A DNA stretch of 64,000 nucleotides from Arthrobacter sp. zg-Y1110 (lineage in GTDB: Bacteria > Actinomycetota > Actinomycetes > Actinomycetales > Micrococcaceae): positions 3,410,001 through 3,474,000 of the forward strand of contig NZ_CP104272.1 in NCBI RefSeq assembly GCF_025244865.1. The letters are read 5' to 3'. The position numbers were made by a program, and so were the translations under genes. The notes beneath the pieces are model-generated. The model saw only the letters and a program-made list of their open reading frames with translations, ran no database searches and was not told the origin of the DNA. Positions 54,453-63,416 of this stretch are shown here, one piece after another. How positions within the stretch are numbered: the stretch's first letter is position 1; every line of letters begins with the position of its first letter.

Positions 54453-55406
54453 TTATTTCCCCTTCCCGGAGGCAGTTCCCGCGGCGGTTAGCTCCTGCGG
54501 CAGGTCCTGGGACCGGTATTCAACGTCATCTCGGGTCAGCTCCATGTAGGCGTCCTCGAGGGACACCTGCAGGGGTGTCAGTTCGTACACCAGGATCCGG
54601 CGGTCCAGCGCGGCCTCGGCGATGATTCGCGGTTCCGCCCCCGTGACCTCCAGCAGCCCGGATTCCTTCTCCACGCCGGCGACCCCCGGACCGGCCACTG
54701 CTTCCAGGAGTTCGCGCGGGCTGTCCGTACGGACGAGGACGCGTACCTTGTTCTGGCCGGCAATAATCTCGGCGATGGGCGCGTCGGCAATGATCCGGCC
54801 GCGGCCAATCACGATCAGGTGGTCCGCCGTCTGCGCCATTTCGCTCATCAGGTGGGACGAGAGGAACACGGTGCGGCCTTCCGCGGCCAGCCCCCGGGCA
54901 AGGTGCCGGACCCAGAGGACGCCTTCGGGATCGAGTCCGTTGACCGGCTCGTCCAGGATGACCGTGTGCGGGTCTCCCAGCAGCGCGGATGCGATACCAA
55001 GCCGCTGCCCCATACCCAGGGAGAAGCCGCCTACCCGCTTCTTGGCTACCGGGCCCAGGCCGGTGAGCTCAATGACTTCGTTGACCCGCTTGGCGGAGAT
55101 GCCGTGGGTTGCCGCCATGGCCCGCAGGTGGTTGTACGCGCTGCGCTTGGTGTGGACCGCTTTCGCGTCGAGCAGGGCGCCAACCTCGCGGAGGGGTGCC
55201 GCGTGCCGGGCGTAGGGTTTGCCGTTGACCAGCACCCGGCCCGAGGTCGGACGGTCCAGACCCACAATCATGCGCATGGTGGTCGATTTACCGGCCCCGT
55301 TGGGACCTAGGAAACCGGTGACCTTGCCGGGCTGGACAGTAAAGGAAACGTTGTCGACGGCGGTTTTGTCGCCGTAGCGCTTCGAGAGGCCGGATGCCTC
55401 GATCAT
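54453..55406 (-). CDS. ABC transporter ATP-binding protein
   Basis: A 317-residue ATPase. Walker A is GPNGAGKSTTMRMI near residues 34-47, the signature is FSLGMGQRLGIASALLGDP near 130, and Walker B is VILDEPVNGLD near 151. Its C-terminal part (YELTPLQVSLEDAYMELTRD) is the dimer region typical of this class. It is paired with the permease downstream. It closely resembles the ATPase at 55520 in order and wording of motifs, which suggests tandem duplication. Confidence 0.92.
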   Translation of the reverse strand: MIEASGLSKRYGDKTAVDNVSFTVQPGKVTGFLGPNGAGKSTTMRMIVGLDRPTSGRVLVNGKPYARHAAPLREVGALLDAKAVHTKRSAYNHLRAMAATHGISAKRVNEVIELTGLGPVAKKRVGGFSLGMGQRLGIASALLGDPHTVILDEPVNGLDPEGVLWVRHLARGLAAEGRTVFLSSHLMSEMAQTADHLIVIGRGRIIADAPIAEIIAGQNKVRVLVRTDSPRELLEAVAGPGVAGVEKESGLLEVTGAEPRIIAEAALDRRILVYELTPLQVSLEDAYMELTRDDVEYRSQDLPQELTAAGTASGKGK

Positions 55407-55519
55407 GGGTGATCCTCACGTTGGGAAGCAAAAGCTGGGGGGCTACCCTCCACCATAGGGGGCCAGCGCCGCAACGGGACCGGTCCAAGGGATGATTCAG
55501 GGGTCCCCCTTAGGGATGA

Positions 55520-56452
55520 CTAGGGATTTCCCCGAGGCTCCTGCCCGATATCCCGGGATTGGTACTCGACCTCTCCACGGGTCAACTCCATATAGGCGTC
55601 CTCCAGGGATGCCTGCCGCGGGGTCAGCTCGGTGACCAGGATCCGCTGCGACAGCGCCGCTTCGGCAATCCCGCGGGCGGACAGACCGAGGATTTCGAGC
55701 TGGCCCGGTGCCGGCCGGCGTATTTCCACGCCGTCCGCACCTATCGCCGCCGCCAGGGCATCGACGTCGTCCGCGCGCACCAGGGTGCGTTCGCGCCCGC
55801 TGCCGGCGAGGACCTGGTCCATGGGTGCATCCGCCAGGATCCTGCCGCGGCCGATCACAATCAGGTGGTCGGCGGTGACTGCCATCTCGCTCATCAAGTG
55901 CGAGGAAATGAACACCGTGCGGCCCTCCGCAGCCAGGCCCCTGGCAAGATGGCGGACCCACTGCACGCCCTCCGGGTCCAGCCCGTTGACCGGCTCGTCG
56001 AAGATAAGCGTGCGGGGGTCCCCCAGCAGTGCCGCCGCGATTCCCAGCCGCTGGCCCATCCCCATGGAGAAACCGCCCACACGTTTGTTGGCTGCCGCAC
56101 CGAGGCCCGTCAATTCGATGACCTCGGTGATGCGGGCTTTGGGGATGCCGTGGCTGGCGGCGAGCGCCCGCAGATGGTTGTAGGCCGTCCGCCGAGGGTG
56201 GACCGCCTTTGCCTCCAGGAGCGCACCGACCTCCCGCAGGGGCGCCGTGTGGCTGGCGTAGGGCCGGCCGTTGACCTCCACACTGCCGGCGGTTGGATGG
56301 TCCAGCCCCATGATCATGCGCATGGTGGTCGATTTACCGGCCCCGTTCGGGCCGAGGAAACCGGTGACCTTGCCGGGCTGGACATCGAAGGAGATGCCGT
56401 CGACGGCAGTCTTGCCGCCGAAGACCTTGGCGAGGCTGCGGGCCTCAATCAT
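55520..56452 (-). CDS. ABC transporter ATP-binding protein, paralogue without its own permease
   Basis: A 310-residue ATPase with Walker A GPNGAGKSTTMRMIMG near residue 34, signature FSMGMGQRLGIAAALLGDP and Walker B LIFDEPVNGLD. The end LTPRQASLEDAYMELTRGEV is nearly the same as that of the neighbour at 54453. No permease of the matching type lies beside it: the gene downstream is the other ATPase, and the permease upstream belongs to the DrrA-like pair. It may share the permease at 53570. Confidence 0.9.
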   Translation of the reverse strand: MIEARSLAKVFGGKTAVDGISFDVQPGKVTGFLGPNGAGKSTTMRMIMGLDHPTAGSVEVNGRPYASHTAPLREVGALLEAKAVHPRRTAYNHLRALAASHGIPKARITEVIELTGLGAAANKRVGGFSMGMGQRLGIAAALLGDPRTLIFDEPVNGLDPEGVQWVRHLARGLAAEGRTVFISSHLMSEMAVTADHLIVIGRGRILADAPMDQVLAGSGRERTLVRADDVDALAAAIGADGVEIRRPAPGQLEILGLSARGIAEAALSQRILVTELTPRQASLEDAYMELTRGEVEYQSRDIGQEPRGNP

Positions 56453-56484
56453 GGTTGACCTCGTTTCCGAAGGGCTCCGCCCCG

Positions 56485-57327
56485 CTACCGGGAGCTGATC
56501 GACTCGAACTTCCGTACCGCCAACGGGACGAAGACGACGAGCATCACTGCCGCCCCGATCAGCACCGTGGCAACGGCGTTCTGCATCGGCCAGGTGTCCG
56601 GCACCGGGGCGGTGCCCAGGTTGCCGAACAGCTCACGCACGGCCTGCACGAGTGCCGAGACCGGGTTCCAGTCCGCAAAAGTCTCCAGCGGGCCGGGGAG
56701 GTTGGAACTCTGCACAAATGCGTTGGAGATGAAGGTGATGGGAAACAGGATCATAAAGGACGCGTTGTTGATTGTCTCCGGTGATCGCACCGCCATACCG
56801 AGCAGGGCCATGACCCAGCTGAAGGCGTAGGAGAACAGCAAAAGCAGCGCGATGGCGGCCAGGAACCTGCCGGGTGTGGAGTTCACCCGCCAGCCCACCA
56901 GCAGGCCGGTACCCATCATGATGAGTATGGAGATCCCGTTGAGCGCCAGGTCGGCGTTGGTTCTGCCGATCAGCACTGCGGACGGGCTCATCGGCAGGGT
57001 CCGGAACCGGTCAATGATCCCCTCCTTCAGGTCCTGTGCCATGGCGGAGCCGGAGAACGTGGACCCGAACACCACGGTTTGGGCAAAGATGCCTGCCATC
57101 AGGAACTGGGTGTAATCCGTCCCCGCAACAGCAATGGACCCGCCGTAGACCTGGCTGAACAGCAGTACGAACATGATCGGCTGCAGCACGGCGAAGATGA
57201 TCATGTCCGGCGACCGCTTGATCTTGATCAGGTTCCGTTTGGTGACGGTCCACCCGTCCCCTACCCAACGTGCCGGAAGACTGGGGGTGCCGGTCCGGAT
57301 GCCGGTTGCTGATACTGCCGCGCTCAT
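56485..57327 (-). CDS. ABC-2 type permease (DrrB family)
   Basis: A 280-residue permease with six helices. NLIKIKRSPDMIIFAVLQPI then MFVLLFSQVYGGS is the DrrB-type start, and LKEGIIDRFRTLPMSPSAVL is the coupling region. The ATG overlaps the ATPase stop (ATGA), so the two are translated together. The pair resembles daunorubicin-type exporters; the true substrate is unknown. Confidence 0.92.
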   Translation of the reverse strand: MSAAVSATGIRTGTPSLPARWVGDGWTVTKRNLIKIKRSPDMIIFAVLQPIMFVLLFSQVYGGSIAVAGTDYTQFLMAGIFAQTVVFGSTFSGSAMAQDLKEGIIDRFRTLPMSPSAVLIGRTNADLALNGISILIMMGTGLLVGWRVNSTPGRFLAAIALLLLFSYAFSWVMALLGMAVRSPETINNASFMILFPITFISNAFVQSSNLPGPLETFADWNPVSALVQAVRELFGNLGTAPVPDTWPMQNAVATVLIGAAVMLVVFVPLAVRKFESISSR

Positions 57328-58325
57328 CGGTGTGCCTCCTCTTTCTCCGTTTCGCTGTCCGCCGGCTTGCCGGTGAGCTGCAGGAAGACGTCGTCCAGGG
57401 TGGGGCGGCGGATGCCGGCGTCGTGCAGTTCGATGCCGCCGGCCTCCAGCTCGGACAGGATGCGCTGGAGCGCTGCGGGACCGTCGACGACGGCGACCTC
57501 CAGCGTCCGGCCGTCGCTGGAAACGTGCGGGTCGCCGGAACCGTGCCGGCCCAGGATGGTCAGCGCTTCGTCAGAGTCCTCCTGGCGGTGCAGGGCCACC
57601 GCCACTCGGTGCCCGCCGATCTGTGCCTTCAGGTCATCCGAGGTGCCCTCCGCAATTACCTTTCCCTCATCGATCACGGCCACCTTGTCTGCCAGCTGGT
57701 CCGCTTCCTCCAGGTACTGGGTGGTCAGCAGCAGCGTGGTTCCCCGGGCAACGAGGTCGGTGATGACGCCCCACAGCGCGATCCGGGACCGCGGATCCAG
57801 GCCCGTTGTCGGTTCGTCCAGGAACAGGACCCGGGGTTGGTTCACCAGGGCGCCGGCGAGATCCAGGCGGCGGCGCATGCCGCCGGAATAGCCCTTGACC
57901 GGCCGGTTGCCGGCGTCGGACAGTTCGAACATGTCGATGAGTTCGATTGCCCGTTCCTTCGCGCGCCGGGCGGGCAGGTGGTACAGATGCCCCACCATGT
58001 CCAGGTTTTCGATACCGGTAAGGTTTTCGTCCACGGCGGAGTACTGGCCGGACACCCCAATGACGCGGCGTACTTCTTTGGGGTCGGTGAGGACGTTTAT
58101 GCCGTCAATGACGGCTGTACCCGAATCGGGCCGGATGAGGGTGGTGAGGACCTTGACGGCAGTCGTTTTCCCGGCCCCGTTGGGGCCCAGCAAAGCGGTC
58201 ACCGTTCCTTCAGGGACAGTGATATCCAGTCCGTCCAGGGCATGCACGGGACCGGATTTCGAGGAGTAGACCTTGGTCAGCCCCTCGGCGGAAATCAACG
58301 GCGTGGACTGTGGTGAAAAGGACAT
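57324..58325 (-). CDS. ABC transporter ATP-binding protein (DrrA family)
   Basis: A 333-residue ATPase. Walker A is GPNGAGKTTAVKVLTTLIRP, the signature is YSGGMRRRLDLAGAL and Walker B is VLFLDEPTTGLDPRSR. The C-terminal end PTLDDVFLQLTGKPAD is the DrrA hallmark and contributes to partner binding. It overlaps the DrrB-like permease. It powers export of a hydrophobic compound. Confidence 0.94.
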   Translation of the reverse strand: MSFSPQSTPLISAEGLTKVYSSKSGPVHALDGLDITVPEGTVTALLGPNGAGKTTAVKVLTTLIRPDSGTAVIDGINVLTDPKEVRRVIGVSGQYSAVDENLTGIENLDMVGHLYHLPARRAKERAIELIDMFELSDAGNRPVKGYSGGMRRRLDLAGALVNQPRVLFLDEPTTGLDPRSRIALWGVITDLVARGTTLLLTTQYLEEADQLADKVAVIDEGKVIAEGTSDDLKAQIGGHRVAVALHRQEDSDEALTILGRHGSGDPHVSSDGRTLEVAVVDGPAALQRILSELEAGGIELHDAGIRRPTLDDVFLQLTGKPADSETEKEEAHR

Positions 58326-58343
58326 GCGTTGAGGGTAGGACCG

Positions 58344-58387
58344 GGACGGGCCGCCGCGCCCGTCCTTTGCGGACAGAAACGGTCCGC
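58344..58387. terminator. Double hairpin between MFS and DrrA-like genes
   Basis: GGACGGGC (58344-58351) pairs with GCCCGTCC (58358-58365), and GCGGAC (58369-58374) with GTCCGC (58382-58387). It follows the MFS stop by a few bases on the minus strand. There is no long T run. Confidence 0.4.
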
Positions 58388-58391
58388 AGCT

Positions 58392-59624
58392 TTAGGCAGG
58401 TTCGGGCTCGGCTTTCTGCTCGGCAGCGGCCGGAGCAAAAGCAATGGACACCAGCATGGCCGCGCCCACCACCAGCAGGGCGTTGCGTATGCCCCAGTGC
58501 TCGCCCAGGAAGCCCAGCACCGGCGGGCCGACGAAGAAGGCCATGTAGCCGATGGTGGACACCACCGATACCCGGCCCGCAGCATGGACCGGATCTTCCC
58601 CGGCGGCAGACATGCCCATTGGGAAGCCCAGGGCCGCGCCGACGCCCCACAGCACGGCGCCGAGGGCGGCGAGCCCGAGGTTCGGGGCAAAAACGAAGAG
58701 CAGCAGGCCGGCGAGGGAGGCGCTCATGCACACCCGCAGCGCCGGTACGCGGCCCATCCGGTCGATCAGCCGGGCACCGAACCAGCGGGTAAGGGTCATG
58801 GCTGCCACGAAGATCCCGAACATCACGGCACCGGCGGACTCGCTGGTGCCCAGTCCGTCCACGGTCGCCTTGGCCACCCAGTCATTTGCCGCACCTTCGG
58901 TGAGGGCAGCGCCCATGACGACGACGCCGATCAGCAGCGTCCGGCCCTCCCGCCAGGCACCGAACCGGGAGGGTTTGACCGTCGCGTCGGCTCCGTGGGC
59001 TGCGGGTGCGTGCGGCAACTGGAGGAAGTTCCGCGGCACGATCAGCACCGCCACGCAAACCACCGTCAGGATTCCCAGCAGATGCAGGGACAGCGAGATT
59101 CCTGCCCAGGAGAGCAGCGCACCGATCATGGCACCCACAAACGCCCCGGCGCTGAAGGCGCCGTGGAACTTGGGCATCACCGTCCGGCCCACCCGGCGTT
59201 CGACGTCGGCCCCCTCAAGGTTCATGGCGACATCCCAGCCGGCAATTCCGACGCCGAAGACCAGCAGACCGGCACCGGTCAGCGGAATCGACCCCAGGCT
59301 GAGTCCGGCGGCGATGGCCAGGGAGGCTATCGACGTCGTGATTCCCCCGGCGCGCACGGTGCCTGCGGTGCCGATGCGCTGCGCCACCGATCCGGCCAGC
59401 GGCAGCGCGGCCACGGATCCGATGGCCGAGAACAGCAGGAGCAGGCCGACACCGGCGGCGCCGATTCCCAGATCCTCGGCGGCGGCGGGAATGCGGGCTG
59501 CCCAGCTGGCGAACACGAGGCCGTTGAGGCCGAAAATCACGAAGACGGCAACGAGTGCCTTATTCAGGCCGGTTTCGTGGCGGAGGGCGGCATCATGGAG
59601 GGGCTGCGCACTGTTTTCGTTCAC
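58392..59624 (-). CDS. MFS transporter
   Basis: A 410-residue carrier with 12 helices, starting at a GTG. NKALVAVFVIFGLNGLVFAS then WAARIPAAAEDLGIGAAGVG opens the fold, and GARLIDRMGRVPALRVCM lies between later helices. It resembles the group near FucP/YbjJ-like proteins. It is in line with the ABC-F gene 14 bases upstream. Substrate unknown. Confidence 0.88.
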   Translation of the reverse strand: MNENSAQPLHDAALRHETGLNKALVAVFVIFGLNGLVFASWAARIPAAAEDLGIGAAGVGLLLLFSAIGSVAALPLAGSVAQRIGTAGTVRAGGITTSIASLAIAAGLSLGSIPLTGAGLLVFGVGIAGWDVAMNLEGADVERRVGRTVMPKFHGAFSAGAFVGAMIGALLSWAGISLSLHLLGILTVVCVAVLIVPRNFLQLPHAPAAHGADATVKPSRFGAWREGRTLLIGVVVMGAALTEGAANDWVAKATVDGLGTSESAGAVMFGIFVAAMTLTRWFGARLIDRMGRVPALRVCMSASLAGLLLFVFAPNLGLAALGAVLWGVGAALGFPMGMSAAGEDPVHAAGRVSVVSTIGYMAFFVGPPVLGFLGEHWGIRNALLVVGAAMLVSIAFAPAAAEQKAEPEPA

Positions 59625-59638
59625 GCCAGTATTCTCCC

Positions 59639-61321
59639 CTACCGCACCCGCTCCACGCGTTTCTCGTCCCAGACCGGCGTCTCGGATTCGTAAACCCTGC
59701 CGTCGGAGCCGAACACCAGGAACCGGTCGAAGCTGCGGGCAAACCAGCGGTCGTGGGTGACCGCCAGGACGGTCCCCTCAAACGCGTCAATGGCCTTTTC
59801 CAGCGCCTCGGCAGAGTGCAGGTCCAGGTTGTCAGTGGGCTCGTCCAGCAGGAGCAGGGTGGCGCCGGAGAGCTCCAGGAGCAGGATCTGCATCCTCGCC
59901 TGCTGACCGCCGGAGAGGGACTCGAACTTCTGCTCCGAAGACGAGGCCAGCCCGTAGCGGTCCAGGGCTCCCGCGGCTGCTTCGCGGCCCAGCCCGGACC
60001 GGTGTTCGTCGCCGCGGTGCAGGATGTCCAGCAGGGTCCGTTCGGCCAGGTCCGGGCGCATCATGGTCTGGGCGAAGAACCCGGGCCGGATGCGGGCACC
60101 CAGCTTCACCGAGCCGGCATGCGGCACCGGGGCGATCTCCACCTCTGACACCGGCTCGTGTTCCCGGTCCGGATCGCTGCCGCCCAGGGCCAGCAGGCGC
60201 AGGAAGTGGGATTTTCCGGAGCCGTTGGAGCCGAGCACCCCCACCCGGTCACCGAACCAGATCTCGGTACTGAACGGTTTCATCAGTCCGGTCAGTTCCA
60301 GCTTCTGGGCGACGACGGCGCGCTTGGCCGTGCGGCCGCCGCGCAGCCGCATCTTGACGTTCTGTTCCACCGGCAGGGCTTCCGGCGGGCCCGCTTCCAG
60401 GAACTTGGCCAGCCGGGTCTGGGCCGCGTGATAGCGGTTGGCCATGTCGGAGCGGAACGCGGCCTTGTTCTTGTACATGTTGACGAGTTCCTTGAGCTTG
60501 AGATGCTCCTCGTCCCAACGCCGGCGCAGTTCCTCGAACCGGGCATTGCGGTCTTCCCTGGCCTTGACGTAGCTGCCGAAGGCGCCGCCGTGGATCCACG
60601 CGGAGGCCCCGTTGATGCCCGGCTCCAGGGTCACGATGCGGGTGGCGGCATTGTCCAGCAGCTCCCGGTCGTGGCTGACGAACAGCACGGACTTCTTGGA
60701 GGCGGCAAGTTTTCCTTCGAGCCAGCGTTTGCCGGGCACGTCGAGGTAGTTGTCCGGTTCATCCAGGAGCAGGAGCTCGTCGGGGCCGGCGAAAAGTGCT
60801 TCCAGGACGAGCCGCTTCTGCTCGCCGCCGGAAAGCGTTGCGGCCTTGCGGTACTGCGCCCGGTCGAAGGGCAGCCCGAGCGCGGCCATGGTCACCTCGT
60901 CCCAGACGGTCTCCTGCTCGTACCCGCCGACGTCGCCCCATTCGGTGATGGCGGTGGCGTAGCGCATCTGGGTGGGCTCGTCGTCGTGCTCCATCATGGC
61001 CAGCTCGGCGGCATCCACTTCGCGGGCAGCGGCAGCGAGTGCCGGCGGGGCGGCTGAGACGAGCAGGTCGCGGACCGTGCTGTCATCCCGGACCTGTCCG
61101 ACGAACTGGCGCATGATGCCCATGTTCCCGGACCGTGAAACCGTGCCCTCGTCCGGCATCAGGTCCCCGGCGATGAGCCGCAGCAGGGTGGTTTTCCCGG
61201 TGCCGTTGGGGCCGATCAGCGCGGTCTTGTGCCCGTCGCCGACCTTGAAGCTGACGCCGTTGAGCAGCTGCCGTCCGTCGGAGAGGAAATAGTCAATGTT
61301 GGATACGTCGAGGTGCGCCAC
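59639..61321 (-). CDS. ABC-F family ATPase
   Basis: A 560-residue protein with two ATPase domains and no membrane part. Domain 1: GPNGTGKTTLLRLIAG, LSGGEQKRLVLEALFAG, LLLLDEPDNYLDV. Domain 2: GSNGSGKSHFLRLLAL, LSGGQQARMQILLLEL, LLLLDEPTDNLDL. The linker of about 80 residues is rich in charged residues (ARFEELRRRWDEEHLKLKE). ABC-F proteins act on ribosomes, in translation or antibiotic protection. The GTG giving VAHLDVSNIDYF is chosen; longer in-frame sequence overlaps the divergent small gene. Confidence 0.9.
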   Translation of the reverse strand: MAHLDVSNIDYFLSDGRQLLNGVSFKVGDGHKTALIGPNGTGKTTLLRLIAGDLMPDEGTVSRSGNMGIMRQFVGQVRDDSTVRDLLVSAAPPALAAAAREVDAAELAMMEHDDEPTQMRYATAITEWGDVGGYEQETVWDEVTMAALGLPFDRAQYRKAATLSGGEQKRLVLEALFAGPDELLLLDEPDNYLDVPGKRWLEGKLAASKKSVLFVSHDRELLDNAATRIVTLEPGINGASAWIHGGAFGSYVKAREDRNARFEELRRRWDEEHLKLKELVNMYKNKAAFRSDMANRYHAAQTRLAKFLEAGPPEALPVEQNVKMRLRGGRTAKRAVVAQKLELTGLMKPFSTEIWFGDRVGVLGSNGSGKSHFLRLLALGGSDPDREHEPVSEVEIAPVPHAGSVKLGARIRPGFFAQTMMRPDLAERTLLDILHRGDEHRSGLGREAAAGALDRYGLASSSEQKFESLSGGQQARMQILLLELSGATLLLLDEPTDNLDLHSAEALEKAIDAFEGTVLAVTHDRWFARSFDRFLVFGSDGRVYESETPVWDEKRVERVR

Positions 61322-61423
61322 GTACCCATCTTCCCATTTCCTCCGTCTTGCCCTCCGGTGGCCCGGTGCCGCCGTCCGGGCATACGATGAAAACCCCCGA
61401 GAATTAGCGAAAGCAGGACCAAA

Positions 61424-61744
61424 ATGATCTTCATTACCGTCAAGTTCCTCGTCAAGCCCGAGTGGACCGAGCGCTGGCCGGAACTGACCGCAGGGTTCAC
61501 CGAAGCCACCCGTGCCGAGCCCGGCAACCTCTGGTTCGACTGGTCCCGCAGCCTGGAAAACCCCAACGAGTTTGTCCTCGTGGAGGCGTTCAAGGACGAC
61601 GCCGCGGCCGCCCACGTCCAGAGCGGCCACTTCCAGCAGGCCATGAAGGACATGGTCCCGGCGCTGGTGGAAACCCCGAAGATCATCAACACCGTCATTG
61701 AGGGCGAAGAGTGGTCCCGGATGGGCGAACTGACCGTCGAATAG
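61424..61744 (+). CDS. Putative quinol monooxygenase (ABM domain)
   Basis: A 106-residue ABM-fold protein: MIFITVKFLVKPEWTERWPE, then RAEPGNLWFDWSRSLENPNE and FVLVEAFKDDAAAAHVQSGH. This matches the YgiN-like antibiotic-biosynthesis monooxygenase family, small cofactor-free dimers that act on quinols or dicarbonyls. It is divergent from the ABC-F gene. A real activity is not shown by the sequence. Confidence 0.88.
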   Translation: MIFITVKFLVKPEWTERWPELTAGFTEATRAEPGNLWFDWSRSLENPNEFVLVEAFKDDAAAAHVQSGHFQQAMKDMVPALVETPKIINTVIEGEEWSRMGELTVE

Positions 61745-61787
61745 GGCCGCTTTCCAGCCGGAGCCATCAGCCGGAGCCGGAGTGCTG

Positions 61788-62972
61788 TCAGTCAGCGAAG
61801 GTGAGGGACAGTTCCTCGCCGTTGATCTCCACCTCGGCGTACATCCAGTAAAGCTGGTAGCTCTCCCGCTCCGGTTGCCACGAGCCGCCCCGATTCACTT
61901 CGGAGTCCAAGATGAATTCCCCGTCCACGGCCCGCACCGAAAACGGTCCCGTGGGATCGCTTTCGATGGGGTCGAGGGTGGGCGGAGTCTGCATGCTCCA
62001 GGCGATGTTCCGGTAGCTGTCCGGATCCTCGGCCGTCCACTGGTTCGGGCAGCCCTTCGGCATCAGTTCAGTCGCCTTCATGCAGTTTTCGAGGTGCGCC
62101 GTTAGCCCGGCCTCGATTTCCCCGCGGCCGGCGTCCGTGACCTGCGGCTTCAGGTCGACGGTTCCCTCCCGTATAGCCGCAGCGCCGTCCGGGTTCAGGC
62201 GCGCGCTCACCACCCGGTCCGGATAGCCGGAATAAGGGCTGCCGGTAGAGGCACTCAGGGTGTAGTCGCCGGGCAGGAAATTAAACAATGCGCTTCTGCG
62301 GAGCGCCTCCATGTCCTGGCCGGGGATGTCCACCCCGTTGACAGCGACGGCAGTGGCGTCTCCCCGCAGGATGTAGTGCACCTGGGTGCTCCCCAGGCCG
62401 ATATTCAGCTTCCATTTTTGAAAGAACAACGCTTCGCTGCCGGCGGTGCGCAGATCCAGTGTTACGGAATGGCTATCGCCGCCCTGTTCGATGTCCACGC
62501 TCACGTCAGCCTGGCCGTCGGTGACCACCACATCGGTCACTTCAAATCCGGTAATCGTGTTTTCCGCCTTGGCGTACGCCTCGTTGGTCATCAGGGAGTA
62601 GTCCTCCCAGTCAAGGTCGGGACCCATGCCGATGGCCCGTTCCACGTCACCGTCAACAATTGCCTGAAGATACTCTTCGGCCAGCACCTGCGGGCCGTAC
62701 ACGGTCTCGTTGAAGTGCCTGAAGGCGAAGTAGCCTCCTGCAACCAATGCCGCCAGCACGGCGATGGTAACGCCGGCGGCGATCAACAGGGTGTTGCGCT
62801 GCGACGGGTCGGCTTTGGGCGGTGCCTGTCCTTGCCGGCCGTTCTGTCCGGGCGGCGGCGGCCACTGCTGCTTTGGCCACTGCTGCTGGTTTTCGCTGCC
62901 CGCACCCGGCGGCGGCGAGGCTTGGTACACCCCGGCCCCCGGCCCGTAGTAATCAACATCTTTGTCCGCCAT
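61788..62972 (-). CDS. Membrane-anchored protein with large outer domain
   Basis: A 394-residue protein. The first 57 residues are Pro/Gln/Gly-rich (QASPPPGAGSENQQQWPKQQ). One membrane helix spans about 60-84. The outer part has a repeat-like region similar to that of the gene at 63417: the shared pattern is HLE(N/S)CMK, then PKGCPNQ, then IESDPTGPFSVRAV. A Cys pair (NCMK, GCPN) may form a disulfide. No function is known; the proline-rich start is typical of actinobacterial cell-surface proteins. Confidence 0.78.
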   Translation of the reverse strand: MADKDVDYYGPGAGVYQASPPPGAGSENQQQWPKQQWPPPPGQNGRQGQAPPKADPSQRNTLLIAAGVTIAVLAALVAGGYFAFRHFNETVYGPQVLAEEYLQAIVDGDVERAIGMGPDLDWEDYSLMTNEAYAKAENTITGFEVTDVVVTDGQADVSVDIEQGGDSHSVTLDLRTAGSEALFFQKWKLNIGLGSTQVHYILRGDATAVAVNGVDIPGQDMEALRRSALFNFLPGDYTLSASTGSPYSGYPDRVVSARLNPDGAAAIREGTVDLKPQVTDAGRGEIEAGLTAHLENCMKATELMPKGCPNQWTAEDPDSYRNIAWSMQTPPTLDPIESDPTGPFSVRAVDGEFILDSEVNRGGSWQPERESYQLYWMYAEVEINGEELSLTFAD

Positions 62973-63065
62973 GACTTGTTCCCCCGGTTCAAGTACCCGG
63001 CTGCGCGGCCGGCACTCGATAACTTATCGGGTTTTATGACGGAGGTAACAATTGCGGACCAGGGG

Positions 63066-63335
63066 CTACTTCCTGCCCGGTTCGTAGCCGGCGCGGTGCA
63101 GCATTCTCCGCAGGTCCACCAACGTCTGCTCATCGATGTCCTTGCCGTGCGGCACTGTGAGGTAGTCCGTCTGCCCGGCCAGGGTGACCTCGTATTTGCC
63201 GTTGTGCTCGCGGGTGGTGTCCGCCACGGCATCCAGCAGGGACAGGACGTCCTTCCACTCGATGTTGCTGCTGGAGGGATGGCGCAGAATCTTGTCCAGG
63301 GTGTCGCGGTGATGGTTGTTCAGGTGCTCGGTCAT
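63066..63335 (-). CDS. Small HicA-like protein
   Basis: An 89-residue protein with the order TLDKILRHPSSSNIEWKDVL, then LAGQTDYLTVPHGKDIDEQT and LRRMLHRAGYEPG. The PHGK histidine and the dsRBD-like plan resemble HicA mRNA interferases. No HicB antitoxin is next to it, so it is orphan if a toxin. AGGAGG before the ATG supports expression. It lies between two paralogous membrane proteins. Toxin activity is not claimed. Confidence 0.65.
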   Translation of the reverse strand: MTEHLNNHHRDTLDKILRHPSSSNIEWKDVLSLLDAVADTTREHNGKYEVTLAGQTDYLTVPHGKDIDEQTLVDLRRMLHRAGYEPGRK

Positions 63336-63416
63336 GGGGAACCTCCTGGTTATCAGTTCCCCATGACCGCGGTCCGTGCGCAAGAGCCTGCACCGATCCT
63401 CTGTGGTTGCCTGCTG

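Noticed and set aside
58329..59760. Plus-strand frames of more than 400 codons opposite the MFS gene
   Set aside because: No domain or ribosome site is seen, and the minus-strand MFS protein is clear.
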